From positions 42,269,631 to 42,333,630 of the forward strand of contig ML681992.1 of the NCBI GenBank assembly GCA_007922195.1: 64,000 nt of DNA, read 5' to 3'. Positions 32,930-45,622 of the stretch are shown one piece after another (position 1 is the stretch's first letter; the number at the start of each line of letters is the position of its first letter). The notes under the pieces are model-generated. The model was not told the origin of the DNA. It saw nothing but the letters and a program-made list of their open reading frames with translations, and made no database searches. Both the position numbers and the translations under genes were made by a program. The DNA comes from Podocnemis expansa. Its lineage: Eukaryota; Chordata; Testudines; Podocnemididae.

Positions 32930-33921
32930 TGTCAATGGAGGTGGCAGACATAATGCCCCCCCCCCAACGTAGCCCTCTAGACTATGGAGCTCACAGGGAG
33001 GAATGTTAAGTATCGATCTCCCTGATGGGTCTCATCTCCAGGCTATGCAGCTCAAGGGGAAGAATGTTAAGTATCCATCTCCCCTGATGGGCCTCAGTTT
33101 CCTGGGTGAGTTTCTACCTCCCTAGCATTGTGTCATCAAGGAGGGGGGTGAGTTTCTATCCTCCTGATGAGTTTCTCCGCACCCCCATCACCACGAAGGA
33201 GGGATCATTGTCCGGAGTCCCAGTTACATCATTGGTCCTGACCTGCACCTCACTTCCAATTGGCTATTTTATACTCTGGCTGTGCAGTACACTGTTTAAG
33301 CCCCTGCCTTGGTTGGCTCGAGTGTTCTCCCACCCTCGAACGCTAAAGGGCACGTCACGAACCGGTTGGACTGATCCCCCGACTGAGACAGGGAGCTCCC
33401 GCCCGCAAGACTTTTGGGTGTACTCAAATTGACGGCCGAACGATTACATACTGGGATGCTGCAGCTAGTCTGCCTCCTCGCTTTGGGTTCCACTACGGTG
33501 CTAGGACAGGTATTATAAACTGATACAGTTATTCTACCTCTCTTGATTTGTTTCTTTCTTCCCTTTTTCTTTTCTCTATAATACCATTTATGCATTGTTT
33601 ATAAGTGTAGTTTTTTTCCATTTAAGGATTGTTTATAAGTATAGCTTTTTCCCCATTTATGCATTGTTTATAAGTGTGGTTTTCGTTTGTACCTTGTATA
33701 GTCTTTATCCTACATAGCTGTTTATTAGCCCACTTGTATCTTGCATAGTCTTTTTCACTGTGTAGCTGTTTACCCCCCTCGCAAAGGCATTTTTGTTGCT
33801 ATTTCATTGTATGCCTTTATAAGACCACTATAAAATTTTTTCTACTGAAAATTGGTGTCTGTCTCCTTGGTGAGTGTTGCCGGTCCATCGCAGTTACATC
33901 GCAAACCCCAGGGGTTCAACA
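32930..33921 (+). mobile_element. Solo LTR, 992 bp, GTATA target duplication
   Basis: Starts TGTCAATGGAGG and ends GGGGTTCAACA, the TG...CA ends of an LTR, with GTATA at 32925-32929 and 33922-33926. ATTGGCTATTTTATACTC near 33259 looks like a CCAAT/TATA core promoter in plus sense. There is no gag, pol or env on either side, so it is best read as the product of recombination between two LTRs of an endogenous retrovirus or other LTR element. Two internal tandem arrays are present: about 35 bp x3 (33586-33683) and about 50 bp x2 (33690-33775). Class not assignable from an LTR alone. Confidence 0.75.
33586..33683 (+). repeat. Tandem repeat in the solo LTR, about 35 bp x3
   Basis: Three successive units share CATTTATGCATTGTTTATAA or a close variant followed by GTGTAG or GTATAG and a T-run. 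A second pair with TTGTATAGTCTTT and TTGCATAGTCTTT follows immediately. Confidence 0.8.
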
Positions 33922-33926
33922 GTATA

Positions 33927-36900
33927 ATGCTGTGTGCATGCATACATCTGCATCCATACTGCTAATATTGTTTGATCACTGCAGGGGGGATATACGAAGA
34001 TTTGGCGCATCACAAAGAGACACTCTAGAAATAGCTTTGCTGTGTTTGTTAGTACTGTCTTCTACCTTCATACGTTTGCTAATAGCCTGTCCTGTTAACA
34101 TTGTCTCACACTGCTATTCTCTACATAACTGGGTAGGATACACAGCACAGGGATAGCGATCTGGTTTTGCTCCTGCTCCTTATTGCTGGATGAATGGTGA
34201 TGTAGTAGATTAGGCAACTGGCAAGATGATGGATAGAATTCAAGCAGAATATTCTGTCATGTTGAAGACAAAAACCTTGATGGTCAAGGATAATGCATTC
34301 AGTTCCCATGGAACAGTTATGCCAAATTCCAGCATTGCCATAATATAGTCTTGGGTGGACTCTTGCTCCTGATTCCAGAGAACCAGCAGGGTGTGGTGGG
34401 ATTGCATCATTTTGGAAACTTGGTAAGAAAAACAGAATTTTAAGAATTGGTGACTGAGGAAGCAGACTTTTGTGGTGGTGTGTGAGGAGCTTGCATCAAG
34501 CTTCCAATGCCCGATCACACAATCTAGGGAATCCGTACTGGGTCTGAGGCAGGCTGCTATTGTCCTCTGGAAGCTAGCTTTACCAATAGCTATAGATTCT
34601 TTCTGACACCAGAGTGGTTTGCAATGTCCACTTTTGGGGTTGAGGTTGTGCAGATTTGTGAGCCAATTAATGTTATGGTCCACTAATAGGTGGTTGTCAT
34701 AAGAAAAGTTACAGACAGAATAGCCAGGTTTCAGAGGATGGGGTTTCCAAACAGTCCAGGGTTTATCTATAGCATCCATATGCCAATACTTTGCCCACCA
34801 CAAAAGGCAAGTAAGTTAGTATTCAATTGTTCTGCAGGGTTTAGTGGACCAGAGGTGCAGAGGCATGTGAATATGAATGCAGGAAGTGCTGGAAAGCTTC
34901 ATGATAACAAAATGCTGAAGAGATCAGGATTGTACTGGAAAGTGAAGAAGGGATTTAATATTCCCCAGAAATGATTTTGTTCTCTACAGTACTTCTGTGC
35001 CAACTGTTGTTTTGGGGGAACCACATATACTCCTATCTTGGCATCAATGATCTTGAAAAAAGTTAAATGATAAGATCAGTAGCTGCAGAGTGGTCATGGA
35101 GTGTTTATTTATTAGTCTGAAAGCTCGTTGGTGCTGCCTACACACCTGTTTAGATCTAGTGTGCCAAATATGCTTCATATAATTTACTGCTGCACACTTT
35201 ATAACATTTGTGAGGGTAAAAGAAAGTGCTTTCATCCCATGTGGGTTTAGGACAAATCTGGTTTAAAAACTCTATACAGGCCAGCTCCTTGCCATGTGCA
35301 CACTGGTACTGCTTCCCAGTGAGCAAGGGAAATCAGGAATGCCAAATGTCCACACATCTTGCACAGCAGGAGACACAGGTACTGCCTATGCTAAGGTATA
35401 CCTTCACAAAACCCTCAAAGCTATGTAACTCCACAATTACCTGCCAGTGTTCATTAATGCGCTTTTCCAGCTTTGTGAGATTTTTTTCCCGTTATAGTAG
35501 ACAGTCATTAGCCATTCATTAGTGTCTCATTAAAGGCAATTATAACAGGGCATCTCTACTGGATTATCACATTATGATTGGGTTTGTGCTGTGAAGAGTA
35601 GCAGTCAAGTTGTAATGCTGTCATTGTGCTGTGTTTTTCTCTTCACTATTCACATGTTTACAAACCTCTGTTATTGGGAACAATCAGGCTCTCTTAATGT
35701 CTTCATCAGCATTTGCTTTGGTAAGGGATTATGCTCCTCTTTGTTGTTTTTAAACCAATCATTTTCAGTAGTGCTTCCTGAACTTATCAATTCTTATGAA
35801 CCAGTAATCCTACTGAAGTTGAAATTGGTCAAGGTTTCAAGTGGAAGGAGGGGCAGTTTAGAGAATAATGACAGATTCCATCATTGTCTGGGCTTGTACT
35901 GGCATAGTTTTGATTATTGTGCATGTGAAGTAAACTCTAAAAAATGTTCTCCTGGCCCCCCTTGTTTTTTTTGTTTGTTTTTTTTTATAGACTCCTGCTG
36001 CTTTGCAAGCTCATAGTGCTCGCTGTAAACACAAAGTCCTAACAACATTTCCCCCTTCCACATCTTATTGGAACTTGGATATTTTTGAAAACATAGGAAT
36101 TTAAGTTCTTGTGCTGTGAACTGCAGGATCTAACCCCAAACTGAAAGCACCTTTGGTTTATCATAGTTAGGAAAGAGAAGGACCATGCACCTGACAAGAG
36201 AAGTACAGTGTGGTGTTTGCTTCATGTCCCTTCCTTCAAACAGAGGATTCATATGCCTTTTTCCAGTGCAGGACCCATACTCCTTTAGGTATATTACCAG
36301 ATTTCCAGCCCCAACACAAACCAACAGCCCTTCCTAGCCCTCAGGCAGACTGCTTGTGAAATCCCTGCCCTTCAGCCTGTTCACTTCCTCCTGCTGCTGT
36401 TCTCCAGTCCTCTTACAGACTTGGCCATTTCAGAGCCAGCTGCATCCCATTGGCCAGTTAAGCAGGGCTCTCTCTGGCCCTGATTAGCTCAGCACCTGGG
36501 AGCCCTCACTGGCTTAGCACTCCCCAGAGTAGTTTGCTCACTGGGGGTGGGTCCAGCTCCTGTTCTCTCCACTCTGCTACATACAGCATTTATTAAAAAT
36601 ATTAAATGTAATGTGAAATTGACTTTTTTCCCAAAAGGTCAACAACAAAATCTTTAAATTAACATGGGCAATTAGTCAAATGGGTGTGAAGAGAATATCA
36701 TGGACCATTTCAGGTTCTGAACTGCAAGCCCTTGACAGCACCTTTTCAAACTCCTTGCAGAAGGGGCATGTATGATGAGCTCTTCTGGAGAAACTGTCCT
36801 CCACTATAGGAGCTACAAATGCTTGATGCTTTCTTGGCACTGGGGCAGAGTCCTTTGAATGCCCACCTAATTCTGCCTCCATGAACTCTCCTGGTATAGG

Positions 36901-37359
36901 TGTATGTTGCTGCTGCTCCAGGCAAAGTTGTGGGGATGGTTTACTCCAACCAAGATCAGCACTTGGAGTGGTCAGTGACTCAAACAGCTGTCTTCAGAAG
37001 AGAAGCCAGTTGTAATAATCTGTGAAGAGTGCAGCAGAAAGTTATTGTAGTGTCATCATCCCAGAATACTAGTGCTAGTGAAAACAGGTCAATAGGGATC
37101 TTTACAGATTAGGTAACAGTAGGAAGAAAAGGGTTCAGTATATTATGGAAAAGATGAGAAGGGAAGGACTACTGAAACTCAAAACCTGTTTCATGCTCCT
37201 TATCTCAGACTACACTGGTACAAGTATGGGGTCATGCCACTAGTGAGGTGTGTACTTATTCGAATCAGTCAGGCATATGAACTTTCTTACCCACTACTTT
37301 CCTTTAAACTCATGCTTCTGGGGCTGGGGTAGGTATGGCACCACCACATACATAGACAC
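33927..37359. other. Intergenic stretch with an unidentified minus-strand frame
   Basis: No recognised gene. The longest minus-strand frame, 34240-34803, encodes 187 residues, rich in His, Ser and Leu, with no signal peptide, repeats or motif I know; it could be chance or a decayed element. Another, 36676-36882, has a CPFCKEF pair of cysteines. A GC-richer patch at 36330-36570 may be a repeat. Poly-T and poly-C/T tracts occur near 35960. Confidence 0.35.
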
Positions 37360-37362
37360 ATA

Positions 37363-38367
37363 GGCTATGTTCACACCTAGATGCTTATTTCAAAATAAGT
37401 TATTTTGAAATAAGCTAATTTGAAATAAAATCTTTAATTCAATTTAACTTAAATCAAATTAAGGAAAACCACCAAATCAAAATAGCAAGTCCAGACACAG
37501 GACTTGCTATTTTGATTCAGGAGAGGGACACCATGGGAGGTGTGGCAACATGGCCCGCTGGCAGGGCCATGTTGCCACCCAACACCTGCCTGGCTTTCAC
37601 CTGGAGAGCGAGACAGGGGAAAACAGCCCCCAGGGCAGGGATCTCCTTGCCCTGTGTCCCCCCCCCCCAGGAGGGGTCCTGGAGCCAGCTTGTGGGGCTC
37701 ACTGAGCCAGCTCCCCAGGCTTGTGGTGGCAGATGTGGAAACCAGCTCTCCACGCTGCCTGGGCTCCGTGCCTGCAGGCCTGGCAGCAGATGTGGGAGCC
37801 GGCTCTCTGCACTGCCCAGGCTCTGCGCCTGCAGCCCTGGCAGTGGAGGCTGGGAGCTGGCTCTCCGCACTGCCTGGGCTGGGTGGCTGCTGCTGAACCC
37901 GGGCAGCATGGCGAGCTGGCTCCCACCTCTGCTGCTGGGGCTGCAGGCATGGATCCCGGGCAGCAGGGAGAGCCAACTCCCATCTCCGCTGCTGCGGCTG
38001 CAGGCACGGAGCCAGGGCAGCACAAAGAGCTGGCTCCCGCCTTCGCCGCCCCCCCGGATCCCCTCTGCACCTCCCATCAGCTCCCTGGCCAGCATGCTGG
38101 GGGGGGGCTTCCTCCCACGGTGCCATGCATCCTGGGAGGAGGGTCGATTATTATATCAATATGTTGATCATATCGATATAGCAGAGCCAGAGGGGGTTCT
38201 TTTGAAACCACAGTTTCAAAATAACCCTCATTTCGATACCAAAGGAAGTTTTATTGTAATGAAATGATTTTCCTTATTTTGAAATAAGGAAAACGTCATC
38301 TGGACATGACTATTTTTAAATTGAAATGACCGTTGTTTCGATTTAAAAGCCTCATGTGGACATAGCC
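37363..38367. mobile_element. Harbinger MITE with GC-rich core, ATA target duplication
   Basis: 1005 bp, GGCTATGTTCACACC to ATGTGGACATAGCC, flanked by ATA at 37360-37362 and 38368-38370. AT-rich palindromic arms enclose a GC core. The core's left part (37480-37640) has AAATAGCAAGTCC, GGACTTGCTATTT and GCAACATGGCC...GGCCATGTTGC, matching the 5' region of the Harbinger at 1560-1640 and the core at 9740-9870. Its right part (38085-38145) matches 10235-10300. The long frames on both strands have no protein features and follow the GC skew. Confidence 0.85.
37725..38060. repeat. Minisatellite of about 57 bp, six units, inside the MITE
   Basis: Units begin with variants of CTGGCAGCAGATGTGGGAGC and end near CTGCAGGC. 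Approximate lengths are 54, 57, 63, 57, 57 and a partial last unit. Units are clearly related but diverged. Confidence 0.75.
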
Positions 38368-38414
38368 ATACAGAGTCACTAATATCGTGACAAATATCTA
38401 TGTACCTATCTAGA

Positions 38415-38456
38415 GATATAGATATAGATATAGATATAGATATAGATATAGATATA
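38415..38456. repeat. (GATATA)n microsatellite
   Basis: Seven near-perfect hexamer units of GATATA following the MITE. Confidence 0.95.
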
Positions 38457-40294
38457 ATCTGGTTAGGTTAGTTATCTGGAAAGTTTGGATTTTCAGTTTT
38501 GGATTTTCATTTGTATTTTCCTTTTCACTACTTTTTTTCCACCCTGAAACCTTTTTGTTTCTCAGACAAAAATAAAAGGAAAGTCCCTTTTCTGAAACAA
38601 AAAGGAAAGAAAATGTCTCATTTAAATTTAAAGTAAATTTTCATTTGAATTTTCACACAGAATAATCAGAATGACAAAATTTTTATTTTTAAGAGATGAG
38701 GGGCCCAAACTGTTTGAGGTTTGCCAGCAGCTCTACTGTGAGATGGGATTCAAGACATGCCTCACTCCCTGCACCATATTTCTACAGTAACAATAAGCAA
38801 AGGAGCCTGAACTTGAGCCCTTTTCAAGAAGCAGCTGTTAGTAAGTTATCCTGTGAGTCCCATTCAATTTAGGGTATGACTACATTTTTTCCACTACTGA
38901 CTGGATTTGTTAACTTCTACACATTCTGGGGGGAAAATAAACTAATTTTTCACAGGCATTTTGGGAAGAAATAGGATGACATTTGGATGTGTTTATTATC
39001 TGAGAACTATATCAGTCCATTTGTCATATGAATAGAAGGGCTTGGATTGGATTATAACAATTCAGGCATCTGGCGGTGGATTAAAGTCTTTGAATGCAGC
39101 TTCAGAATATTGTGCATTTATAATTTTTAAAAGGGGAGCCTAGAGTTGTGGATGGACTCTTCTCCTTGTTAAACTTCAGAAATCAAAATGAATAAATAAA
39201 TATGCAGAACAAATCTTTATCTTAATTGCCTACATTCTGAATTTGGAACTAAAGTTTAGGTAAATAACTAGTGTCTAAATTTTAAATAGTTTTGTAACAG
39301 CTTTGAATGATGATCATATTGTTCTTTATAAAGTGTCTTAAAAATAATCTACCTCTACAATATTTTGTCAGAGCAAAATGCTACTAAAAAGAAGTACAAC
39401 AACATAAATACTGTCACTTTTAAATGTTTTGACCCTTGAGCGTTTGGCATAGATTTATCTGATGCATTATAAACCGGAATAAAATTGACTTGATCCCCTC
39501 GCCTGGGAATACTTGGCTGTATTTTGAAAGAGGAATTTTGGTGCTTTCTGTGATAAAAATACTTCTTCTAGAAGATTAAGCATTAGGAGGAAGCAAAATC
39601 CTTGGATTACCTCTGAGTTACTGTCATTTTTTACACTGAAAGTTGTCAATAAACTAGGGTTTCTGTGTGTGTTACTGACTGAAACACATAACACCTACAT
39701 TTAAAATGTTAGCTTTCATTGCAAAAATAAAGTACAAAACTGCTGATTATTTAACTGGCAATGTTTTTACATTCTTAACAAGGTGTTAAAGGAAAAGCTG
39801 CTAGGTTGATTTACAAACATGGAGTTGGATTACCAAGTGAAAGTAAGTGGATAATTAAGAAACTATTTTAGATCCAGGGTGAAAGCCAAGCTTTACTTAA
39901 GTCAGTAGATTTGCCATCAATATCACTGGAGCAGGATTTCACTGTTCATTCCCCTTGTACTCAGCTAGAATAAAAAGATTCTTTATTGAAGTGTGGGACT
40001 TCTGCTAACATTGAGAGCCTGTGACAACTTTCCTGAAAAAACCAATGCCACACCCAATTTTCATATTCACTTGAATAAAATGTAAAGCAAAAATAAACAG
40101 ACATAAAATCTCTTTATAATGACCTGAAATCTCTGTATTTGAATTATGGATTTCAAATACTGCTACAATATTTTTGTTTCAACCAGCCTCATCTCTCTTG
40201 CATAGCAATGATGTTAACTCACAGACTCCTCATTAAAGTGGGAGCTGAAGCCCAGCTGCTGGATGCATGTGAGAGCTCTATCGGCTTTATTCTG
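38457..40294. other. AT-rich intergenic stretch
   Basis: No gene or mobile element recognised over 1.8 kb. Confidence 0.4.
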
Positions 40295-40297
40295 AGG

Positions 40298-40854
40298 GGG
40301 CATGGCCACACATAGGTTTTAAAATGAAACAAAGCTTATTGTTTCGCTTTAAAAAAAAATTAGGTCCACACAATGTTTTGTTGTTTCAATATGATGAACT
40401 CTGCCATATAGAAACAACAAAACTTTAATCAAAACATTAAAACCTAGTAGCTAATCAAAACAGCCATTGAAGCAAAAGGGTTATTTTGAAACAACATTGT
40501 TTCAAGTAAATGGCTTTGACCGTCTTCCCAGGGTGCATGCCACCCTGGAAAGAAGACCTGCCCCCTCAGCACCCTGGCCAGGGAGGGAATCAGGACCCTG
40601 GTCAGGAAAGTGGGGGGAGCGCACGGGCTGAGGGAATGGAGCTCAGGGCACCCCGCATCCCATGCCATTGGCCCAGCGGTGCGGGAATGCAGCCCAGGGC
40701 ACACCGCATCCTCAGCTGCTGGTGGAGTGGCAGGCCAATGGATCCTGGGGCGCCCACATCCCCCACCACTCCCAAGGAGGTGGGTGCAGGGATCTCCAGG
40801 CTCCCCGCATCCCCTGCTGCTGTCTAAGTGGACTATGTGTGTTTGGACATAGCC
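40298..40854. mobile_element. Harbinger MITE with GC-rich core, reverse orientation
   Basis: 557 bp, GGGCATGGCCACACATAGG to TTTGGACATAGCC. Flanking triplets are AGG and AGT. The left arm has TTGTTTCAATA and GTTATTTTGAAACAAC words. The core contains CCAGGGTGCATGCCACCCTGG and GCACCCTGGCCAGGG, the reverse of what is seen at 10235-10300 and 38085-38145, then about 75-bp GC-rich repeats built on GCACCCCGCATCCC. Confidence 0.75.
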
Positions 40855-41590
40855 AGTATGTATTAGCTACCAGAGGTGCAAGCTATCTCTGAAATGGCTA
40901 GTGACTTCTTAAAGCGTTAGGACTTTAAAACTAAGTTATGAATCTTGAAGTTTTTCTGAGAAACAAACGATGTTTCTGTTTCAATTAAAGAGTGAACAGA
41001 GCAACTAAGTGCTCCTGTCTCATCAAAATTCATTTCTGTCTCTTGCTGTGGAGGCTCCACTGCCATCTGCTATATTTTATTTTCTTCCTCTTCAGATGTG
41101 GATCCTTAAGAGCCAGCTGCTATGCAGCTCTCAGTTTCTCATTCTCTCCCCTCTACCCCAACAATCTCATGCTTCAGTTTCACCAGTAGCTTTTACGCCT
41201 GCTACGGAGTCTTTTATTTATTGTGGGTCCCAGAGCTCACCACCAGAAGTCATGACCTTGGAAGAAATTATTTTTTTTTGAGCCTCACAATTCTTGAAGC
41301 TGAATGTGAGCCACATAGGTGAGCTGAGACCAGGATTCAGCTATTTGTCGAAGGGTTGATTGGCCTGCATTCAAATTTCTCAGAATCCATCTCTTATTAG
41401 TTCTGCATGAATAGAGGAGAAATCCTTGCAGATTTTTTTAAAATGGCATTTTAGACCATAATTGTTCTATACTCATTACTAACTGATGTCCGTGGGCTTG
41501 GAAGAATGTGCTAGAAAGTGGATAGTCAATTATAATAGCCATCAAATGGACTTTAGCTGATTTACCAGGGGAATGGAAAATCAGGAGTTA
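40855..41590. other. Intergenic stretch
   Basis: No gene; several overlapping short plus-strand frames at 40990-41320 have no shared motif and look accidental. Confidence 0.4.
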
Positions 41591-41599
41591 TTTAAAAGG

Positions 41600-41862
41600 A
41601 ACTTCTGCAGGGTTCAGTTATGGGCCCATTGTTTTTTCACATTTTTATGTCTGTGATATTAACAAGGGTAGTTGCAACCTGGATACCAGATGTCATCTGT
41701 ATGCTGATGACAGTATATAATAGGTTTGGCCCAAAACTGCATGAAATTGAATCACCTTTGCAAACTGACTTTGTGATATTTCAGAAGTGGCTGATGAGTA
41801 ATAAATTAGTGCTAAACTTTGAGGAAAAAGTTATAAATTTCACCTTTAAGTCCAAATTATGA
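41600..41862 (+). pseudogene. LINE reverse transcriptase fragment with LYADD motif
   Basis: The plus strand encodes, over two frames, the reverse transcriptase palm: a GPL/IVF-type block after GCAGGGTTCAGTTATGGGCC (the usual LQGSVLGP site), then CHLYADDS, where the two Asp of the active site are retained, then a helix reading LQTDFVIFQKWLMSNKLVLN. This layout fits L2/CR1/Rex-type LINEs. The fragment is about 90 residues and frameshifted. A precise clade is not possible by eye. Confidence 0.65.
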
Positions 41863-42235
41863 ACATTAGCAGTTAACTGGCAATGATGTGCTACATATAT
41901 GAATTATTCTCCCCTCCCTGCTCCCTTTTGGAACATATCAATTTCTTTAAACACTGTATAATTTGCCCACATCAATTACCTTTTCTTTGGCCTGCACTTT
42001 GCAGTTTCAACTCGGTGCTCTGAAATCTTGTCAGAATATATTATTTCTAAGAAGTAACTTCTGCCATTTTGGTCATAGTGAGGAATGACCAAAACCCAAT
42101 TCCCTGTCCAAAGCCCAATTGAAAGCTTGGCTTGTGGAAACTGCACACTGACTTGGAGAGATAATCCCCACCCTGAGACACCTATTGCAGCTGATACTAG
42201 AGCCAGTGTTTGCAGCCATGGACATGGCCCATGCC
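41863..42235. other. Intergenic stretch
   Basis: No feature recognised. Confidence 0.4.
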
Positions 42236-42960
42236 AAGGGCTAAATTAAAGCTCCCGAGGGTCTGGGGCTGCCCACTCTTGTGGGCCTCCCTATTGTAGT
42301 GGCACCCAGCCTGGGCGTAAGGCAGGGTGGTGCTTGGTCATGCTGGGGCTGAGGCCCAGGCCAGCAGACCCAACAACCTGGTGGGGCAGGCTGGTGCTTG
42401 ACACTGGGAGGGCCCGACAGGGGCCCTCAAGCCACAGGCAGTGGCCCACGGTTGTCCAATTGCACCCCCACGCTGGCTGGGCAGAGCGGGTGGGGGCCTG
42501 ATGCATGCAGACTGATGGTGGGCAGGGGCAGCACTCCAGGGACAGAAAGGACTCCCTCTCTGGGACTGGGAGGATTGTTGAGCTGTCACTGGGGCAGGGC
42601 AGCAGACCAGCCAGACCACCAAAAGAGGAGGGCACGCCAGTGCTCCATGCATCAGGCTGGCAGCGGTGACACTTTAAGGCCAGGGCTGGGAGCACTGTCA
42701 GACCACTATGCCAGGGCCCCTGGGCATGGCCTGGCAGACCAAGACTGGCAGGCCAGCCTGAATCATGGGGAGTTGGCCAGCACTGTGCGGGCTGTTGCTC
42801 CAGAAGCACTCAGACCAGAGTTTGAGTTTTGCAGAGCAGAGGGGGTCCCTCTTTATCCCAGGGTCTGGAGCTGCAGCCCCTAAAGCCCCTGCCCACTGGA
42901 GGATGCAACTCTTCAATCCCCTGCCCATGCATCCTTCCAAAATGGTCTGTGACCCAAAGG
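42236..42960. repeat. GC-rich block of unknown class
   Basis: A sharply bounded block of about 700 bp, much richer in GC than its AT-rich surroundings. The left edge reads AAGGGCTAAATTAAAGC. No coding motif is shared by the long frames on either strand, and no matching right end was found. Likely a DNA-transposon derivative by analogy with the other GC blocks here. Confidence 0.4.
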
Positions 42961-45188
42961 AGCTGCAGTGTATGTGTGCCATTCACACTCGGCCATCCAT
43001 GGTGAGCTGTGGAATTCCTCTACAGTTCCCTCTTCAGTGGCATACCTCTGCAAGGTTTTGTATGCTGCTTTTGACCTTCATGTTCTTTTTGAACTGATGA
43101 CAGAGTCTGAACTCAAGGTCATAGCAATGTTCATTCCTTTTGCACTAAGATGGTTTGATGTATTCTGTGGGTGATTTTATTTTAAACTTGGATTTATTTA
43201 TATAAGTGTTTTGTATTTTTCAATACGTCGTATATGTTGATGTTTTTAAATTTAAAGAGACACATGGCCAGGTTAAGTTTTGCACTGAATTTAGCTTGGC
43301 TTAAAACAAACTGTCACCAAACCAAAGAATTGTTATGGAAAAGTCCTACATAATTTATTTGATGTGTATACATTTTGTATAAAACTTTTTTAACATACTA
43401 ATGAATTAAATAGAAAAATATGACTCTGACATAGAATCTCAAAGGATAACTCAAAGGGTATAAAGAAAGAATATTATATTTTATTTAATTTTGTCCATTT
43501 GTAGTAATTTTTATGACTGCCTATTTGATTTATCCCTATTTTCCCTGGAGGACACTTCTGTAAGAGTAGACATGATTTTAAAACATTCCTTCAATCACTC
43601 AATCCAGTGGCTTACACCTTCCTTTTCCCTAAAGGAAAACTTCCCTTTAAAAAAAAAACCAGTTAAACAGGGTTTGGTTTCACTTTTAAACAAATAATTA
43701 TTTCCTGGAAGAGTTATGCAGTCTAAAAATGAGTGATAACAGTAGAAAAGTGCATAAAACGAAAAAGGAAGAGGCAGTTAGGGAGTGAGAAAGCCAAAGG
43801 AAGGATGACAGAGGACCGGGATGGTGGCAGAGGAACTGAAGGTGAGCACCAGAAGAAAATGGGAAGTTGAAATTTGGAATTAAACTATTTTTAGTTCAGA
43901 AGGACTTTAAAAGACTATTGCTGTAATTGTACCTGATATTACATTTGCAAACCAAACAGAGCAGGATTGTGTGGTGAATGAGAGCATGATACTGTAGAGG
44001 AGTTGAAAGTGATGATGAACAAAAATGACACTGACCAATTTATGTTCACATCCACTCACAGTGAAATGCAGAATGTTTAAACAAACAGCATAACTGGTGA
44101 AAAGTGAGAAGCTCATCACTCTGTTCGAATAATCTGCAAGGCATTATCTGTAACAGTTAGGAGCTCCTTTCTAATGGCTTATTTTTAACCTGATGAGTCA
44201 TTTTATCACTAGAGAACATTTTATTCCTTTCATGCTATTTATAAATTTGCATTCTATTATTTTTTTCCAATGCACTGATTAGTGTCCATTCTATTTTCAA
44301 AGGTTTATAATAATAATTTTATCAAAGGCCAAATTCTGCCATTGCCTAATCTGCGCCTGGAGGTGGTATAGGTGCGCAAGGGGGAAAGAAACCTACCATG
44401 ATTCATGTTCCCCAGATTATGGGCTAGTCATATTTATATACCTTCTGTTCCCTAGGCACAGGGACTGCTCTCCAGCCCATGGGGCACTAGCTGTCCCAAA
44501 TCAAGAAGGGTGGGATTAAAAGGAGATGTTGGTAGGCTGAAAGAAGGGATGTATCCCTGATAGATTTCAGTTGAGGTCATTGCCCCGCTCCCACTCTCTA
44601 CCAAGGAGCCCTAGTAGATGGGCCTTGTTGATGTAGAATGCCTGCCAAAATTCATGATGGGGTGGGATGAAGTGGCCAAGCCCTTTTTCCCTTGCAAGCA
44701 GCCCTGGTTCATCTTCATAGTCCTGCTGATGGTAACAGGACAATTCACATGAGTGACAGTTTTCCAGAACACAGGTACTTTCCTAACAGAAAAATGTATG
44801 GAGTTGAGAACTAAACTAGCAATGAGCACAGCCAAACACAGTCATTTCCTAAGGTCTCTACTAAACTCCTCCCTGCAGAACAGGCTACATTTTGCAAATC
44901 TGCCTCAATTGGAGAGTTGTTCTACACCCTGCCAGCTAATCTACAACTGTGAATCTGCAATATGCAATATTGCCCCGGGAACTCTCCTGCCTGGAGGCGG
45001 GGAGGTTAGACTGTCCTGTAGAGGGTGTTCTTGCTGCAGAGGTGGAATGGAGCCAAAATTGATCAATAACCACACACAAAGAATTATGTCATGGCAGCAC
45101 TTGTAATCAGTCAATCCCCACCAAAAGTGATATGAATTTCCTTTCCTGTTGTATGTGGTACTAGGTGTTTTGAGATTTTGGTTTTATG
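42961..45188. other. AT-rich intergenic stretch
   Basis: No gene recognised over 2.2 kb. Frames are short and lack motifs. Confidence 0.4.
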
Positions 45189-45332
45189 AGAAAGCATGTG
45201 GTGCAGTTGTTGGAGCACCAGAGAATCAAGAAAAATGGGTTCTCTTGTTGGCTCTACTAGTGATGTCTTGTGTGACCTTAATCCAGTTGCTCAACAACTG
45301 AGTGCCTCAGTTTTCCTGAGTGTAAAATGACC
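45189..45332 (+). repeat. MIR-type SINE
   Basis: The order GTGGTGCAGTTGTTGGAGCA, TGTGTGACCTTAATCCAGTT, GTGCCTCAGTTTTCCTGAG and TGTAAAATG follows the body of MIR/CORE-SINEs, old tRNA-derived retroposons shared by amniotes. The right tail is missing after 45332. Confidence 0.75.
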
Positions 45333-45622
45333 TTGACCTAGGTATTTAAAAGATCACCTAAAGCTTTAAGGTGAAGATTATAGTCAAGGAGTTTCTTCCT
45401 CTGGCAAATGGAACTTTCTACAGTGGAGATAACACTTATCCATGTGGGATAGACAGCTTTCTCAAGGGCTGGCTTAGGACTGTAGAGTGATGTCCTGTGG
45501 GGACTAAGGATGGTTACAAACCTCTCCATCTTCTAATTCATGTACAAGGTGCATTTCTTTCAAATGGCCTTCTGTAACATGAGCACTATATCTATAGTTA
45601 TCCCTCTCTCTATATATATATG

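Noticed and set aside
37449..38267. Frames of 192-251 residues, Ala/Pro/Cys-rich, on both strands
   Set aside because: They translate the 57-bp minisatellite; a unit length divisible by three keeps frames open without any selection.
42291..42883. Frames of 104-172 residues in the GC block
   Set aside because: Both strands are open, composition-driven, with no domain or splice context.
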